In this document: positions 9,236 to 17,537 of the stretch, in pieces
Layout: every line of letters begins with the position of its first letter
Position numbering within the stretch: the stretch's first letter is position 1
DNA from: Streptomyces laurentii
Lineage (GTDB): Bacteria; Actinomycetota; Actinomycetes; Streptomycetales; Streptomycetaceae
Length of the DNA stretch: 64,000 nucleotides
Assembly: GCA_002355495.1 (NCBI GenBank)
Contig: AP017424.1
Coordinates: 6,265,501 to 6,329,500, forward strand
Direction: 5' to 3'
Position numbers and translations under genes: made by a program
The notes under the pieces: model-generated
What the model saw: only the letters and a program-made list of their open reading frames with translations
Told to the model about the DNA's origin: nothing
The model's database searches: none

Positions 9236-10066
9236 TCAGGCGACGGCTCTCGGCCGGGCGGCGGACGCGGCCTCGGCGGCCTCGGCGGCCACGGTCAGCG
9301 GATCGCGGAGCGGGCGGCCGAGAAGGTCCGTGAGGTCGGACGTGGTGCCGTCCAGGAAGCCGTGGCGGACGCTCGTGGCGATCGAGACGAGCATGGGCGG
9401 CTGGAACGGCAGCAGACCCGGCGTCTCGTCGAGCAGCCTGCGCCGGTACTCGCCCAGCCCGATGGCGCGGTGCGGGACCCCGAGCCGGGCCGCGACCCGG
9501 TCCGCCGTGATCGGCGTACCGACCAGGTCGTAGAGCCGGCCGACGTGCCGGGCCGGATCCGCGGCGACGACCGCCGCGGCCTCGGCGAGATCCTCGCGCG
9601 CGACCGCGGCCAGGGCGCCGTCCCCGAACGCCGACTCCATCCCCGCTCCGGCCCAGGTCGGCAGGGCGCCGAAGAGTTCGGCGTACAGGCCGTTGCGCAG
9701 GATCGTCCAGGGCGGTCCGCTCGTCCGTACGAGGCGTTCGGTGGCACGGTGGGCGGCGGCGAAGGCGAGATGGTCGCCGGCCGTGGTCAGGCTCGTGTAG
9801 ACGACGTGGCCGACGCCGTCGCGCACGGCGGCCTCCAGGACCGCCGCGTGCCGTGCGACGACCTGGTCGTCCTCCGCGTACCCGGCGGAGACCAGCATCA
9901 GGGTCGATACCCCGGTGAGGTCGAGGCCCGCGGGGTCGTCGAAGTCGAGACGCCGGATCCCCTCGCCCGGCGTGCGGCTGCCGCCCGTCGCGGCGGCGCC
10001 GCGGGCGCGCAGCGCCGCGAGGGTGGCCGCGCCGAGGTGGCCGCGTGCTCCTGTCACCAAGATCAT
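9236..10066 (-). CDS. NAD(P)H-binding quinone oxidoreductase-like protein (NmrA/QOR2 type)
   Basis: A 276-residue atypical short-chain reductase. The N-terminus MILVTGARGHLG carries the glycine-rich dinucleotide-binding loop, followed by a beta-alpha unit and VVYTSLTTA, HRATERLVRTSG and WTILRNGLYAE, the usual NmrA-like/QOR2 pattern. It lacks the classical YxxxK, as NmrA-type proteins do. It probably reduces quinones or acts as a redox-sensing cytoplasmic protein. It is transcribed divergently from an HxlR regulator across about 100 nt, the standard arrangement for HxlR-controlled oxidoreductases. ATG 10066 sits directly before the nucleotide-binding loop, so the start is well supported. Its 3' end nearly abuts the lectin gene. 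Confidence 0.85.
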   Translation of the reverse strand: MILVTGARGHLGAATLAALRARGAAATGGSRTPGEGIRRLDFDDPAGLDLTGVSTLMLVSAGYAEDDQVVARHAAVLEAAVRDGVGHVVYTSLTTAGDHLAFAAAHRATERLVRTSGPPWTILRNGLYAELFGALPTWAGAGMESAFGDGALAAVAREDLAEAAAVVAADPARHVGRLYDLVGTPITADRVAARLGVPHRAIGLGEYRRRLLDETPGLLPFQPPMLVSIATSVRHGFLDGTTSDLTDLLGRPLRDPLTVAAEAAEAASAARPRAVA

Positions 10067-10169
10067 GTGAATCGCGGTCTTCCGTCGTTCCGTCGTTCCG
10101 TCGGGGTTCTCTTCGGTAACTACGCTCGATCCTCGATCGCCCGCACCCCGGCCACAAGGACGCACTTTG

Positions 10170-10625
10170 ATGTCACCCACGCACACCGAGGTAACCGCCC
10201 CCGCCGGCGCTGCCGACCCCACCGGTCCTGCCGCCCCCGCCGACCTCGACCCCTGCGGGCGCGTGGACCATCCCGACTGCGGCATCCGCGACGTCCTGGA
10301 CCGCATCGGCGACAAGTGGTCGGTGCTCGTGATCGTCGAACTCGCGGGCGGACCACGCCGGTTCCGCGAGCTGCAGCGCGCCGTCGACGGCATCTCCCAG
10401 CGCATGCTCACCCTCACCGTCCGCCGGCTCGAACGGGACGGACTCGTGCTGCGCACCGTGTACCCGACCGTCCCGGCGCAGGTCGACTACCGCCTGACCG
10501 AGACGGGGGCCGGCCTCACACATCTGGTCAAGGCGCTCGCCGACTGGTCGCTGGAGCACCGCGCCGTCATCGCCGAGGCGCGGCACACGTACGACCGGGC
10601 CCACACCGACCACGACATCCGCTGA
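10170..10625 (+). CDS. HxlR-family winged-helix transcriptional regulator
   Basis: The protein has about 151 residues. After a Pro/Ala-rich N-terminal tail of about 27 residues comes the HxlR domain: CGIRDVLDRIGDKWSVLVI, then RFRELQRAVDGISQRMLTLT (recognition helix) and LTETGAGL. Two cysteines (DPCG and DCGI) sit ahead of the DNA-binding domain, where redox-sensing HxlR proteins such as YodB and QorR have their sensor Cys. ATG 10170 has AAGGA 10 nt upstream; a TTG 3 nt earlier is less likely. Divergence from the reductase gene suggests it represses that gene and itself in response to quinones or electrophiles. That role is inference from family and layout. Confidence 0.85.
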   Translation: MSPTHTEVTAPAGAADPTGPAAPADLDPCGRVDHPDCGIRDVLDRIGDKWSVLVIVELAGGPRRFRELQRAVDGISQRMLTLTVRRLERDGLVLRTVYPTVPAQVDYRLTETGAGLTHLVKALADWSLEHRAVIAEARHTYDRAHTDHDIR

Positions 10626-10684
10626 CCGGCTCCGACCCGCTGACCCGCCGACCTGCCGACCCGCCGACCCGGTCGCGGGCCGGC

Positions 10685-11812
10685 TCAGCCGTACATCGCC
10701 ACCCGCTGGAACGCGGCGAGCGCGGCGTCGATGGGGTGCGGCAGAGGGCGGCCGTCGGCATCGAGGGTGTTCCAGCGCTGGCGGTTGACCGCGAGGGCCA
10801 GCCGGCGTTCGCCGTCGGCGCGGATCGCGGCGAGGGTCCCGCCGCCCCAGACCGTACCGCCGTGGCCCCAGTAGGAGCCCGGGCCGGACACGTTGTCCGG
10901 GTCGATCGGGTAGAGGCCGAGGCCGTAGTCGATCAGCTTGCTCTCCTGGGAGACGATCCGCACCGTACGCCGCATCTCCGCGAGCGAGGACGGGCGGACG
11001 ATCTCGCCGGCCAGCAGCAGGCGGAAGAAGCGGTTCAGGTCCGCGACGGTCGAGACCAGGGCAGCGGCCGGGCCCACGAAGGACAGGTCGTAGACGCTGT
11101 ATTCGCGCGGCGGCTCGAGCATGCCGAACCAGCTCTCGTAGAGGCGTGAACGCGGCCCGTGGACGTACGGATCGGTGGGGAATCCGGTGTCGCGCAGGCC
11201 GGCCCGCTCGATGACCTGGCGGGTGATGAACTCCTCGGCCGGCATGCCGGTCACCTGCCGGAGGAGTTCGCCGAGGAGCAGGTAGTTGGTGTTGGAGTAG
11301 GTCCCGGGGGTGCTGCCCGGGGCGCCGGTGGCGGGGGCGGCGACGCCCATCCCGATCAGCTCGACGGGGTCGAACCGGGTGAACCGGTGGTCGTCCAGGC
11401 TCTCCGGCCGGGTGTCCGCGACGACCGGGAACCCCTTGAGGGAGGGGTAGGCGTACGGGAGGTACTCGGCGAGGCCGCTGGTGTGGTCGATCAGCATCCG
11501 TACGGTGATCGCGGCGCCGCGCTCCCCGGGGACCAGCCGCGGCAGATACCGGCCGACCGGCGCGTCGAGCCCGATCTCGCCGCTCTCGACGAGCCGGAGC
11601 ACGGCGGCGGAGCTGAAGGGTTTGGTGACGCTGCCGACGCGGTGGCGCATGTCCGCGGTGACCGGGGTGCCGGTGGCGAGGTCGGCGACGCCGGCGGCAC
11701 CGCGCCAGACCTGATCGCCCGCCCGGACCTCGGCGAACAGGCCGGGCACACCGGCGCGGTGGACGTCATGGAGAGCGGCGTTCAGCTGTGCGGGATCGAG
11801 CGGGTTCCTCAT
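10685..11812 (-). CDS. Serine hydrolase, class C beta-lactamase/DD-peptidase fold
   Basis: A 375-residue penicillin-binding-type serine hydrolase. The three family motifs are present: S61-V-T-K64 (SxxK nucleophile), YSN in GTYSNTNYLLLGELL, and HGG in YWGHGGTVWGGG in place of KTG. No signal peptide is apparent (MRNPLDPAQLNAAL), so it may be a cytoplasmic esterase rather than a secreted DD-peptidase. It could hydrolyse esters, D-amino-acid peptides or beta-lactams; the sequence does not decide. Its start region faces a TetR gene with a palindromic operator between them. That TetR gene is frameshifted, which would leave this hydrolase unrepressed. Confidence 0.85.
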   Translation of the reverse strand: MRNPLDPAQLNAALHDVHRAGVPGLFAEVRAGDQVWRGAAGVADLATGTPVTADMRHRVGSVTKPFSSAAVLRLVESGEIGLDAPVGRYLPRLVPGERGAAITVRMLIDHTSGLAEYLPYAYPSLKGFPVVADTRPESLDDHRFTRFDPVELIGMGVAAPATGAPGSTPGTYSNTNYLLLGELLRQVTGMPAEEFITRQVIERAGLRDTGFPTDPYVHGPRSRLYESWFGMLEPPREYSVYDLSFVGPAAALVSTVADLNRFFRLLLAGEIVRPSSLAEMRRTVRIVSQESKLIDYGLGLYPIDPDNVSGPGSYWGHGGTVWGGGTLAAIRADGERRLALAVNRQRWNTLDADGRPLPHPIDAALAAFQRVAMYG

Positions 11813-11892
11813 GACGTGCGTCCTTTCGGTCACCTGTCCCAGCGGCGGCACACGGGTGGCCTGGCATCGGCCGCCGGCTCGTGTCCTCATTA

Positions 11893-11909
11893 TGCACGCG
11901 GTGCGTGCA
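11893..11909. promoter_or_regulatory. Palindromic TetR operator with overlapping promoter
   Basis: TGCACGC, a 3-nt spacer and GCGTGCA form perfect 7-bp arms midway between the divergent hydrolase and TetR genes. On the minus strand the site lies between a TTGGTG and a CATAAT spaced 16 nt apart, so a bound repressor would block the hydrolase promoter. A TTAGACT just downstream on the plus strand could be the TetR -10. Confidence 0.6.
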
Positions 11910-11969
11910 ACACCAAGTGCACACGTTAGACTGCGAGTTGGCGGGGGCGGACGAGAGGTGGGAGACAGG

Positions 11970-12649
11970 GTGACGAGCCGAAGGCGTCGCTGGTCGAGCG
12001 GCGACATACTCGACGCGGCGGCCGAGTTGCTGCGGACGGGAGACGCCGAGTCGTTCAGTGTGCGCCGGCTCGCCGCGACCCTCGGTACGGACTCCTCCAG
12101 CCTCTACCGGCATTTCCGCAGCAAGACGGAGCTGATGCGGGCGGTCGCGGACCGGCTCCTGCTGGCCGCCATGGGCGGGTACCGCCCGAGGGCGACTGGA
12201 AGCAGCGCATCACCGCCCTGGCGCTGCGCGTGCGCGACGTCTTCGGCACGCAGCCCCAACTCGCCGCAGTCTGGGGCCGTTACGGGTCGGGTGGCCTGGG
12301 CTCCCGGCTGGTCATGGAGGAAGTGCTCCAGGCTCTGCGCGCCGCAGGTCTGCCCGACGAGGAGATCCCGGTGCGCTACCACCGGATCGTGGTGCTCCTC
12401 ACCGCGCTGATCACCTCCGAGGCGGGGGCCGGCGGCCTCACGCCCGAGGAGAACGAACAGGGCATGGAGTTGTTCCGCGTCGCCGTCCTGGGCGCCGACC
12501 CCGAACGCTTCCCCGCCCTGACGCACTTCGCCCGCGACATCCGCCCCCTCGGCGCGGACCGGCCCGCCGCGTTCGAGGAGATCCTCGCCGACCACCTCGC
12601 CCACATCGAGAGCGCGCTCGGTCCCGCGGACCGGTCGGTCCACCCGTAA
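11970..12649 (+). pseudogene. TetR-family regulator, frameshifted
   Basis: The first frame from GTG 11970 gives a complete TetR DNA-binding domain (DILDAAAELLRTGDAESFSV, LAATLGTDSSSLYRHFRSK) and continues to about 12187. The ligand-binding domain then continues in another frame with DWKQRITALALRVRDVFG through to the stop at 12647-12649. One base is missing around TACCGCCC (12180-12190). Read across the break, the protein would have normal TetR length (about 226 residues). As written, the product would stop well short and lack dimerisation helices. A sequencing error is possible. The palindrome at 11893-11909 is its probable operator. Confidence 0.75.
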
Positions 12650-12757
12650 GAAGGGGCGGTCGGGGGCCTGTCACGTCCCTGGCCGACCACGCCGACGGCG
12701 GCTAGCCTCGACGGAGCGGGGCTGTACGGCAGCACCCGCGAGGCGACGGGGGGACCG

Positions 12758-13285
12758 ATGCCGGGAACGGACCTGCTGGATCTGGGCGGACTGCGGCTCC
12801 CGCAGTGGCCGGATACCGAAATCAGGCTGGAAAGCGGGGGAGTTCCCGCCCGTCTGCTGGCGGCCACGGCGCTGCACGAGGGAACAGTCCTCCAACTCCA
12901 GGCGTATCGAGGCACGTCAGCCCAATGGGCCACCGTACGAGCCGAGTTCATCGACGGCGTCCGCGAGCAAGGAGGGACCGCCCGGGAGCGGACCGGGCCG
13001 CACGGCGTCGAGATCAGATGCACCCTGCCCGCGGACAGCGGCGAGGATCCCGAAGCCGGCCCGGATCTGCGGGTGCTGGGGCGGGAAGGCCCGGGGTGGC
13101 TGCTCCGGGGGACGGTCACGGGGCCGGACATCGACCCCGGCCCCGACCACGAGGACTGGGCCGCCGACTACTTCGCCGAGGTCGTGGTCGTCCCCGGCTT
13201 CGGCCGCCGTCGAGCCGTCTCGCTCGCCGCCGCGTGGGGCCGCGTCCGTACGGCCGAACCGATTCCGCTCCGCTTCCCCGCCTGA
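12758..13285 (+). CDS. DUF3710 family protein
   Basis: A 175-residue soluble protein with the DUF3710 layout: an N-terminal DLGGLRLPQWPDTEIRLE strand, then VLQLQAYRG, a WATVRAEFIDGVREQGG helix, VLGREGPGWLLRGTVTGP, and a C-terminal AEPIPLRFP tail. All of these have clear counterparts in actinobacterial DUF3710 proteins, whose conserved members lie near dut and share its regulon. The function is unknown. This copy is divergent and shorter than the usual ~220-250 residues, so it is probably a paralogue. ATG 12758 has a GGGGGGA ribosome-binding stretch. It stands alone after the broken TetR gene. Confidence 0.7.
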   Translation: MPGTDLLDLGGLRLPQWPDTEIRLESGGVPARLLAATALHEGTVLQLQAYRGTSAQWATVRAEFIDGVREQGGTARERTGPHGVEIRCTLPADSGEDPEAGPDLRVLGREGPGWLLRGTVTGPDIDPGPDHEDWAADYFAEVVVVPGFGRRRAVSLAAAWGRVRTAEPIPLRFPA

Positions 13286-13385
13286 CCCGACGGCCGCAAG
13301 ACCCGGTGCCGCGGGGTATGCGGTGAACGGTCACGGCGAGAACCCTGGAACGGAGCTTTCGCCGGCCGCCCCGGAGTGCGGCTGA

Positions 13386-13697
13386 TCAGAGTCCGTTCCC
13401 CGCTTCGCGCCGTGCCAGGACCGGGCCCAGGAGGAGCGCCGCCGCCAGCAGCGCCGGGATGCCGATCGTCAGGGCGGTGTTGCCGCCGACGAGGGTCGTG
13501 AGGTTCCGCAGGATCAGGGCGAGGAAGGCCAGCAGGCCGATCAGGCCCAGCCCCGGCGCGACGGTGTTCGGCCAGGCCCAGGTCCGGTGGGCGCGATGCC
13601 GGGCGAAGAACACCACCACCGCCGCGCTGGTCATCGCGTACAGCGGGCGCAGCATGCGCGCGAACGCCGCGGCGCCGGACCGCCAGGGGAGGGACAT
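13386..13697 (-). pseudogene. C-terminal remnant of an APC-type permease (or small membrane protein)
   Basis: The 103-residue frame encodes three hydrophobic segments. YAMTSAAVVVFFARHR is followed by TVAPGLGLIGLLAFLALIL and GIPALLAAALLLGPVLARR. This matches the last helices of actinobacterial amino-acid permeases (an FFxRHR loop and then W-x-x-V-x-A-P). The rest of a ~480-residue permease cannot fit, because a divergent gene starts at 13791. It is therefore best read as a truncated gene that begins by chance at ATG 13697. A real stand-alone small membrane protein cannot be excluded. Confidence 0.5.
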
Positions 13698-13790
13698 GCC
13701 GTCAGCGTAACGACCGCCGTCGCGCGGCCGGGCCGCCCGTGGATCCCGATGGGGCGGTCCGGGCGCGGCGCGCGCGGTTACGGTGGGGCC

Positions 13791-14348
13791 ATGACCCATG
13801 TGCCGGCGCTCCTCGTCATCGACATGCAGAACGCCCTCGCCGAGATCGCCCATCGCGCCGCCGGCACCATCGCGGTCATCGCCCGTCTCCGGGCCCGTGC
13901 CCGCGCCGCCGGTGTCCCCGTCGTCACCGTCCAGCACCACGGCCCCGGCCTCGAAGCCGGCACCCACGGCTGGCATGTCGTCCCCGAACTCGCCCCGGGG
14001 GCCGGCGAGTCGGTGATCGCCAAGACCAGTGCCGACAGTTTCCTCGACACCGACCTCGACGCCACCCTCCGGACTCTCGGCGTCACCGAGCTCGTCGTCA
14101 CCGGCTTCGCCACCGAGATCTGCGTCGACACCACCGCCCGCCAGGCGCTGAGCCGTCACTACGACCTCGTGCTCGTCGCGGACGGCCACACCACCTCCGT
14201 ACGCGAGGAGGGCGACGGCCCCTACGCGGCGCCGGACGCCTCCCTCGCCCACCACAACGAGATCTTCCGCCACCTCGACTTCCCCGGCCGGTCGATCCGC
14301 GTCCTGCCCTCCGCCGACGTGGACTTCGCCCCGCCCCGCCCCCGCTGA
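13791..14348 (+). CDS. Cysteine hydrolase, isochorismatase/nicotinamidase family
   Basis: A 185-residue cytoplasmic hydrolase. The catalytic triad of the isochorismatase-like fold is visible: Asp11 in LLVIDMQN, Lys78 in SVIAKTSADSF and Cys111 in TGFATEICVDTT, with the usual cis-peptide GFATE turn before the Cys. The family hydrolyses amides (nicotinamide, N-carbamoylsarcosine) or the isochorismate ether bond. Motifs of true nicotinamidase (a D-x-H metal site) are not obvious, so the substrate is open. ATG 13791 follows GGTGGGG. It is monocistronic; the 339-nt gap after it contains no recognisable gene. Confidence 0.88.
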   Translation: MTHVPALLVIDMQNALAEIAHRAAGTIAVIARLRARARAAGVPVVTVQHHGPGLEAGTHGWHVVPELAPGAGESVIAKTSADSFLDTDLDATLRTLGVTELVVTGFATEICVDTTARQALSRHYDLVLVADGHTTSVREEGDGPYAAPDASLAHHNEIFRHLDFPGRSIRVLPSADVDFAPPRPR

Positions 14349-14687
14349 GCCGCCGTTCACCGAACCGGAGCCTGGCGCCCCCACGCCCGCCGCCCACCCC
14401 GCGTCCGTCGCCCCCTCGCCCGCCGTCGAACCGGGCGGGTCGACGGGGACCGGGCGACTACCTGATGAACTGATGTCCGGTCGCCAGGACGTCGCGGGGC
14501 GTGCGGCCGGGCCCGCGCCCCGGCGCCTCCGGCGCGCGGGCCTGCGGCGGTGTGCGCGGCGGAGGCGCCCCGCGCGACCAACCCGCGCACCCGACCCCCT
14601 GGTTGACCGGACTGTCCTCCGATGCGCGGTCTCCGCCCCGCGCGGGTGGGTAACCTGGCGAGGACGGCCGACGAAAGGCGGGACGAC
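14349..14687. other. Intergenic region, no gene seen
   Basis: This is a 339-nt C-rich stretch between the cysteine hydrolase and the next gene. It has short imperfect GC palindromes but no convincing coding frame, RNA gene or terminator. A TTGACC at 14603 is a possible -35 element for the downstream gene, but no matching -10 box is clear. Confidence 0.5.
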
Positions 14688-15641
14688 GTGGGGTGGTTCC
14701 GGCGAGGGCCCCGGCGCGATGGCGAGGACGCGCCACGGGACCCGGAGTTCACGTACTTCTCCGAGCACGAGGCCGCGCTCTTCCGCGGCCGGGTCCGGCA
14801 GACCTTCGCCGAACTCGGGCTCGAAGTCTCCGTGTACGCCGACCACGTGACGGACGACTCGGGCCGCCGCTTCGGCCTCGCCAACCTCGCCGCCGTCTGC
14901 CACCACGACCCGCGCGGCACCCGCGTCTGGCCCCAGCTGATCAGCCGCCACGTCCGGCTCGTGGTCCGCGCCCTCGAAGGGCCCTCCGCCCTCGACACCC
15001 TGCCGCCCGAGCAGATCCGCTCCCAGCTCTACCCGCGCGTCGTCAGCGGCGACGGCATCGACCCCGGCACCTTCGGCTATGCCCGTCACGTCGCCCCCGG
15101 ACTCTACGAAGTCCTCGCGCTCGACCTGCCGGAGAGCGTCATGACCCTCACCGACGAGGCGCTCGAACGGCTCGGCGACCCCGCCCGGCTGCGCGCCCGC
15201 GCGCTCGACAATCTGCGCGGACTGCCCGTCGAGGGCCACGAGACCGTCAAGGACGCCGACGGCATGAGCTTCGAGGTCATCCTCGGCGACTCCTTCTACA
15301 CCGCCAGCCGCGTCCTCGACCTCGACGCCGTCGTCCGCCGCGTCACCGGCCGCCCGCTCACCCCGGACGGCGCCCTCGTCGCCATGCCCTTCCGGCACCA
15401 GCTCGCGTTCCACGTCATCCGCGACACCACCATCGTCCCCGCCCTCGGTGCGATGGCCTCCTTCGCCGCCTCCGGGTACGAGGACACCCCGGGCGCCATC
15501 AGTCCGTACGTCTTCTGGTGGCACTCCGGCACACTCACCCAGCTCAGCGAACACGGCGAGGAAGACGGGCAGTTGCGCATCGTCGTCGGCGACGAGTTCC
15601 AGTCTCTGCTCGAACGCCTCATCGTCCGCGACCCCGGATAG
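14688..15641 (+). CDS. Conserved hypothetical cytoplasmic protein
   Basis: The protein has about 317 residues from GTG 14688 (MGWFRRGPRRDGED), preceded by AAAGGCGGGA. It has no signal peptide or membrane helix. After a charged N-terminal tail it is a mixed alpha/beta protein with blocks EHEAALFRGRVRQTFAELGL, VSVYADHVTDDSGRRFGLAN and YEVLALDLPESVMTLTDEAL. It ends with a region that looks like it folds around a HSGTLTQLSEHGEEDGQLRI strand pair. Streptomyces genomes carry close relatives annotated only as hypothetical. I cannot assign a function. The GNAT gene begins 55 nt downstream on the same strand, so the two may be co-transcribed. Confidence 0.7.
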   Translation: MGWFRRGPRRDGEDAPRDPEFTYFSEHEAALFRGRVRQTFAELGLEVSVYADHVTDDSGRRFGLANLAAVCHHDPRGTRVWPQLISRHVRLVVRALEGPSALDTLPPEQIRSQLYPRVVSGDGIDPGTFGYARHVAPGLYEVLALDLPESVMTLTDEALERLGDPARLRARALDNLRGLPVEGHETVKDADGMSFEVILGDSFYTASRVLDLDAVVRRVTGRPLTPDGALVAMPFRHQLAFHVIRDTTIVPALGAMASFAASGYEDTPGAISPYVFWWHSGTLTQLSEHGEEDGQLRIVVGDEFQSLLERLIVRDPG

Positions 15642-15696
15642 GTTGGAGGGAGAGGGCGCCGGGCCCGCGCGCGGCCATGCCCTAGAGTGGCCCGCC

Positions 15697-16239
15697 ATGA
15701 CCGACCCTGGAACCGTCTCCTGGCCGCCCGCACCGATACGGACCGAACGGCTCGTGCTCCGCGCCTCCGAGGCCCGCGACCGCGCGGTGTTCGTCGACCT
15801 CTTCGCCTCGCCCGAGGTGGGCACCTACATCGGCGGCGCCCAGCCGCGCGAGCGGCTCGAAAGCGCGGTCCCCGAGGTTCCCGGACAGCGCCCCGGCTTC
15901 TTCGTGATCGACCTCGACGGAGCGATGATCGGCGCGATCACGCTCGACCCGCGCGGCCCGGAGGACCCGGCCCGGGTGTCCCCGGGCGCCGGCGTGACCG
16001 ACCTCGGCTGTCTGCTCCTGCCGGAGGCGTGGGGACGCGGGTTCGCCGCCGAGGCGTGCGAGGCGGCCCTCGGGTGGTTCACCGCCGCGCACCCCGGCGA
16101 GCCGCTGGGGCTCCGTGCCCAGGCCGCGAACGACCGCGCGATGCGCCTCGCCGCGAAGCTGGGCTTCGCCGAGGTGGAACGCTTCGAGGCGTACGGCGCC
16201 GAGCAGTGGTCCGGAGTCCGGCCGCCCTCCGCCCGCTGA
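15697..16239 (+). CDS. GNAT N-acetyltransferase (RimJ/RimL type)
   Basis: A 180-residue acetyl-CoA-dependent acetyltransferase. It opens with the RimJ-type IRTERLVLRASEARD strand. The core GFFVIDLDGAMIGAITLDPR is followed by LGCLLLPEAWGRGFAAEACE, where the WGRGFA loop is the acetyl-CoA pyrophosphate-binding Q/RxxGxG/A motif. The C-terminal ANDRAMRLAAKLGFAEVERF is motif B. It probably acetylates a small amine or a protein N-terminus in the cytoplasm. It lies 55 nt after a hypothetical gene on the same strand and converges on the MFS gene. Confidence 0.87.
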   Translation: MTDPGTVSWPPAPIRTERLVLRASEARDRAVFVDLFASPEVGTYIGGAQPRERLESAVPEVPGQRPGFFVIDLDGAMIGAITLDPRGPEDPARVSPGAGVTDLGCLLLPEAWGRGFAAEACEAALGWFTAAHPGEPLGLRAQAANDRAMRLAAKLGFAEVERFEAYGAEQWSGVRPPSAR

Positions 16240-16319
16240 GCGAGCCGCCCGGGTGCCGGTTCCCCGCCTCGGCGCGTCCGGGAAGCGGCGGGCGGGGTGG
16301 CGTCATCCGCGCCGGGCGG

Positions 16320-17537
16320 CTACGGGCAGCCTGACCGGGTCGGATTCCGTGCCGCCGTCCGGTTCGGCGAGGATGGAACGGCCGACGGTTCGGCGGGTCC
16401 GGACCGAGGTGTCAGCCGGGCGATCAGCACGGCGAGCACGAGCCCGAGCGCGCCGAGGAGCGAGGCCCATGCCGGCAGCTCGCCGGCGCCGGCGCCCCCG
16501 GCGAGCAGGGCGCTGCCGGCCGCCGACCCCGCGGCGGATCCGAGGTACATCGCGGCCATCTGGAAGGCGACGACGGTCATGGCCTGCTCGGCGCGGCCGA
16601 GGGTGAGTGCCTGTTGCAGAACCGGCACGCAGGCCCAGCCGCTCGCGCCCCAGACCGCGGTGGCGACCAGCCACGCCACGGGGCTGTCGACGCGCCAGAC
16701 GGCGAGGAAGGAGGCGAGGAGGAAGACGGGGACGACGGGCATCAGCCGACGGGGACCCCACGCGTCGAGCGGTGTGCCGATCAGGCCCGAGGCGAGCACG
16801 CCGCCGATGCCCCAGGCCCAGACGAGCGCGAAACCCCAGGTACCCAGGCCGCGTTGGGCGGCCATCGGCAGCAGGTAGGTGTAGAGGCCGAGGCTTGCCA
16901 TTCCCAGGGTGAAGGACAGCACGACGCCGAGTGCGACGCGCCGGTCCCCGAGCATGGTGCGGCCTCCGGAGCGACGGGCGGTGGGGAGTCGCGGCAGCGC
17001 GCCGGAGCGCAGGGCGAGGACGAGCATGCTCAGTACGCCGATGCATACGACGAATCCCATCGTTCCACGCCATCCCACCAGTTCGCCGATGAGCATGCCC
17101 AGCGGCACGCCGGCGACCGTTCCGAGGGACAGACCGAAGGTCACCAGTGCCATCGCCCGCCCGCGTTCATGCTCGGCCACGAGCGCTCCGGCCGTCGCCG
17201 TGGCGACCGCGGTGAGGACGCCGGCACCCGCGCCGGCCAGGACGCGGGAGGCCAGGAAGACGCCGAGGGCCGGAGCCAGCGCGGTGGCGAGGTTGCCGAG
17301 GTTGAACATGCCGAGCGCGACCAGCAGTGCCGTGCGGGTCGACCGGCCGACCAGGACGCGGGAGAGAAGCGGGCCCGCGGCCGCGTAGGCGGCGGTGAAC
17401 GCGGTGACGCCCAGCCCGACCGCCCCGGCCGTCGTGGCCAGGGAGTCGGCCATGTCCGGCAGGACGCCCGCGAGGACGTACGCGTCGATGCCCAGGGAGA
17501 CCCCGGCGAGGGCCAGCGGCCAGACCTTCCCGATCAC
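16320..17537 (-). CDS. MFS efflux transporter (DHA1)
   Basis: A 405-residue, twelve-helix transporter. GVSLGIDAYVLAGVLPDMA opens helix 1, GRSTRTALL is the loop 2-3 signature, and ASRVLAGAGAGVLTAVATAT is the helix 5-type antiporter motif of DHA1 exporters. It should extrude a drug-like compound using the proton gradient. GTG 17537 overlaps the TGA of the upstream ArsR gene (GTGA), so the two are translationally coupled. The pair sits behind a long inverted repeat (17894-17942) that is the obvious control element. The C-terminal ~30 residues are hydrophilic and Pro/Ser-rich. Confidence 0.88.
   Translation of the reverse strand: MIGKVWPLALAGVSLGIDAYVLAGVLPDMADSLATTAGAVGLGVTAFTAAYAAAGPLLSRVLVGRSTRTALLVALGMFNLGNLATALAPALGVFLASRVLAGAGAGVLTAVATATAGALVAEHERGRAMALVTFGLSLGTVAGVPLGMLIGELVGWRGTMGFVVCIGVLSMLVLALRSGALPRLPTARRSGGRTMLGDRRVALGVVLSFTLGMASLGLYTYLLPMAAQRGLGTWGFALVWAWGIGGVLASGLIGTPLDAWGPRRLMPVVPVFLLASFLAVWRVDSPVAWLVATAVWGASGWACVPVLQQALTLGRAEQAMTVVAFQMAAMYLGSAAGSAAGSALLAGGAGAGELPAWASLLGALGLVLAVLIARLTPRSGPAEPSAVPSSPNRTAARNPTRSGCP

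Noticed and set aside
14458..14736. 92-codon minus-strand frame in the 14.35-14.69 kb gap
   Set aside because: Arg/Pro-rich with no ribosome-binding site or motif, and its start lies inside the plus-strand hypothetical gene.
13386..15824. Very long minus-strand open frame (about 800 codons) across the permease remnant, hydrolase and hypothetical genes
   Set aside because: It is antisense to well-supported plus-strand genes and rich in Gly/Asp/Val/Glu, the usual antisense composition in high-GC DNA. Only its last 103 codons look like protein.
16243..16321. 10-bp complementary segments AGCCGCCCGG and CCGGGCGGCT between the GNAT and MFS genes as a terminator
   Set aside because: The loop would be 59 nt and the right arm overlaps the MFS stop codon. 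Chance pairing is likely in such GC-rich sequence.
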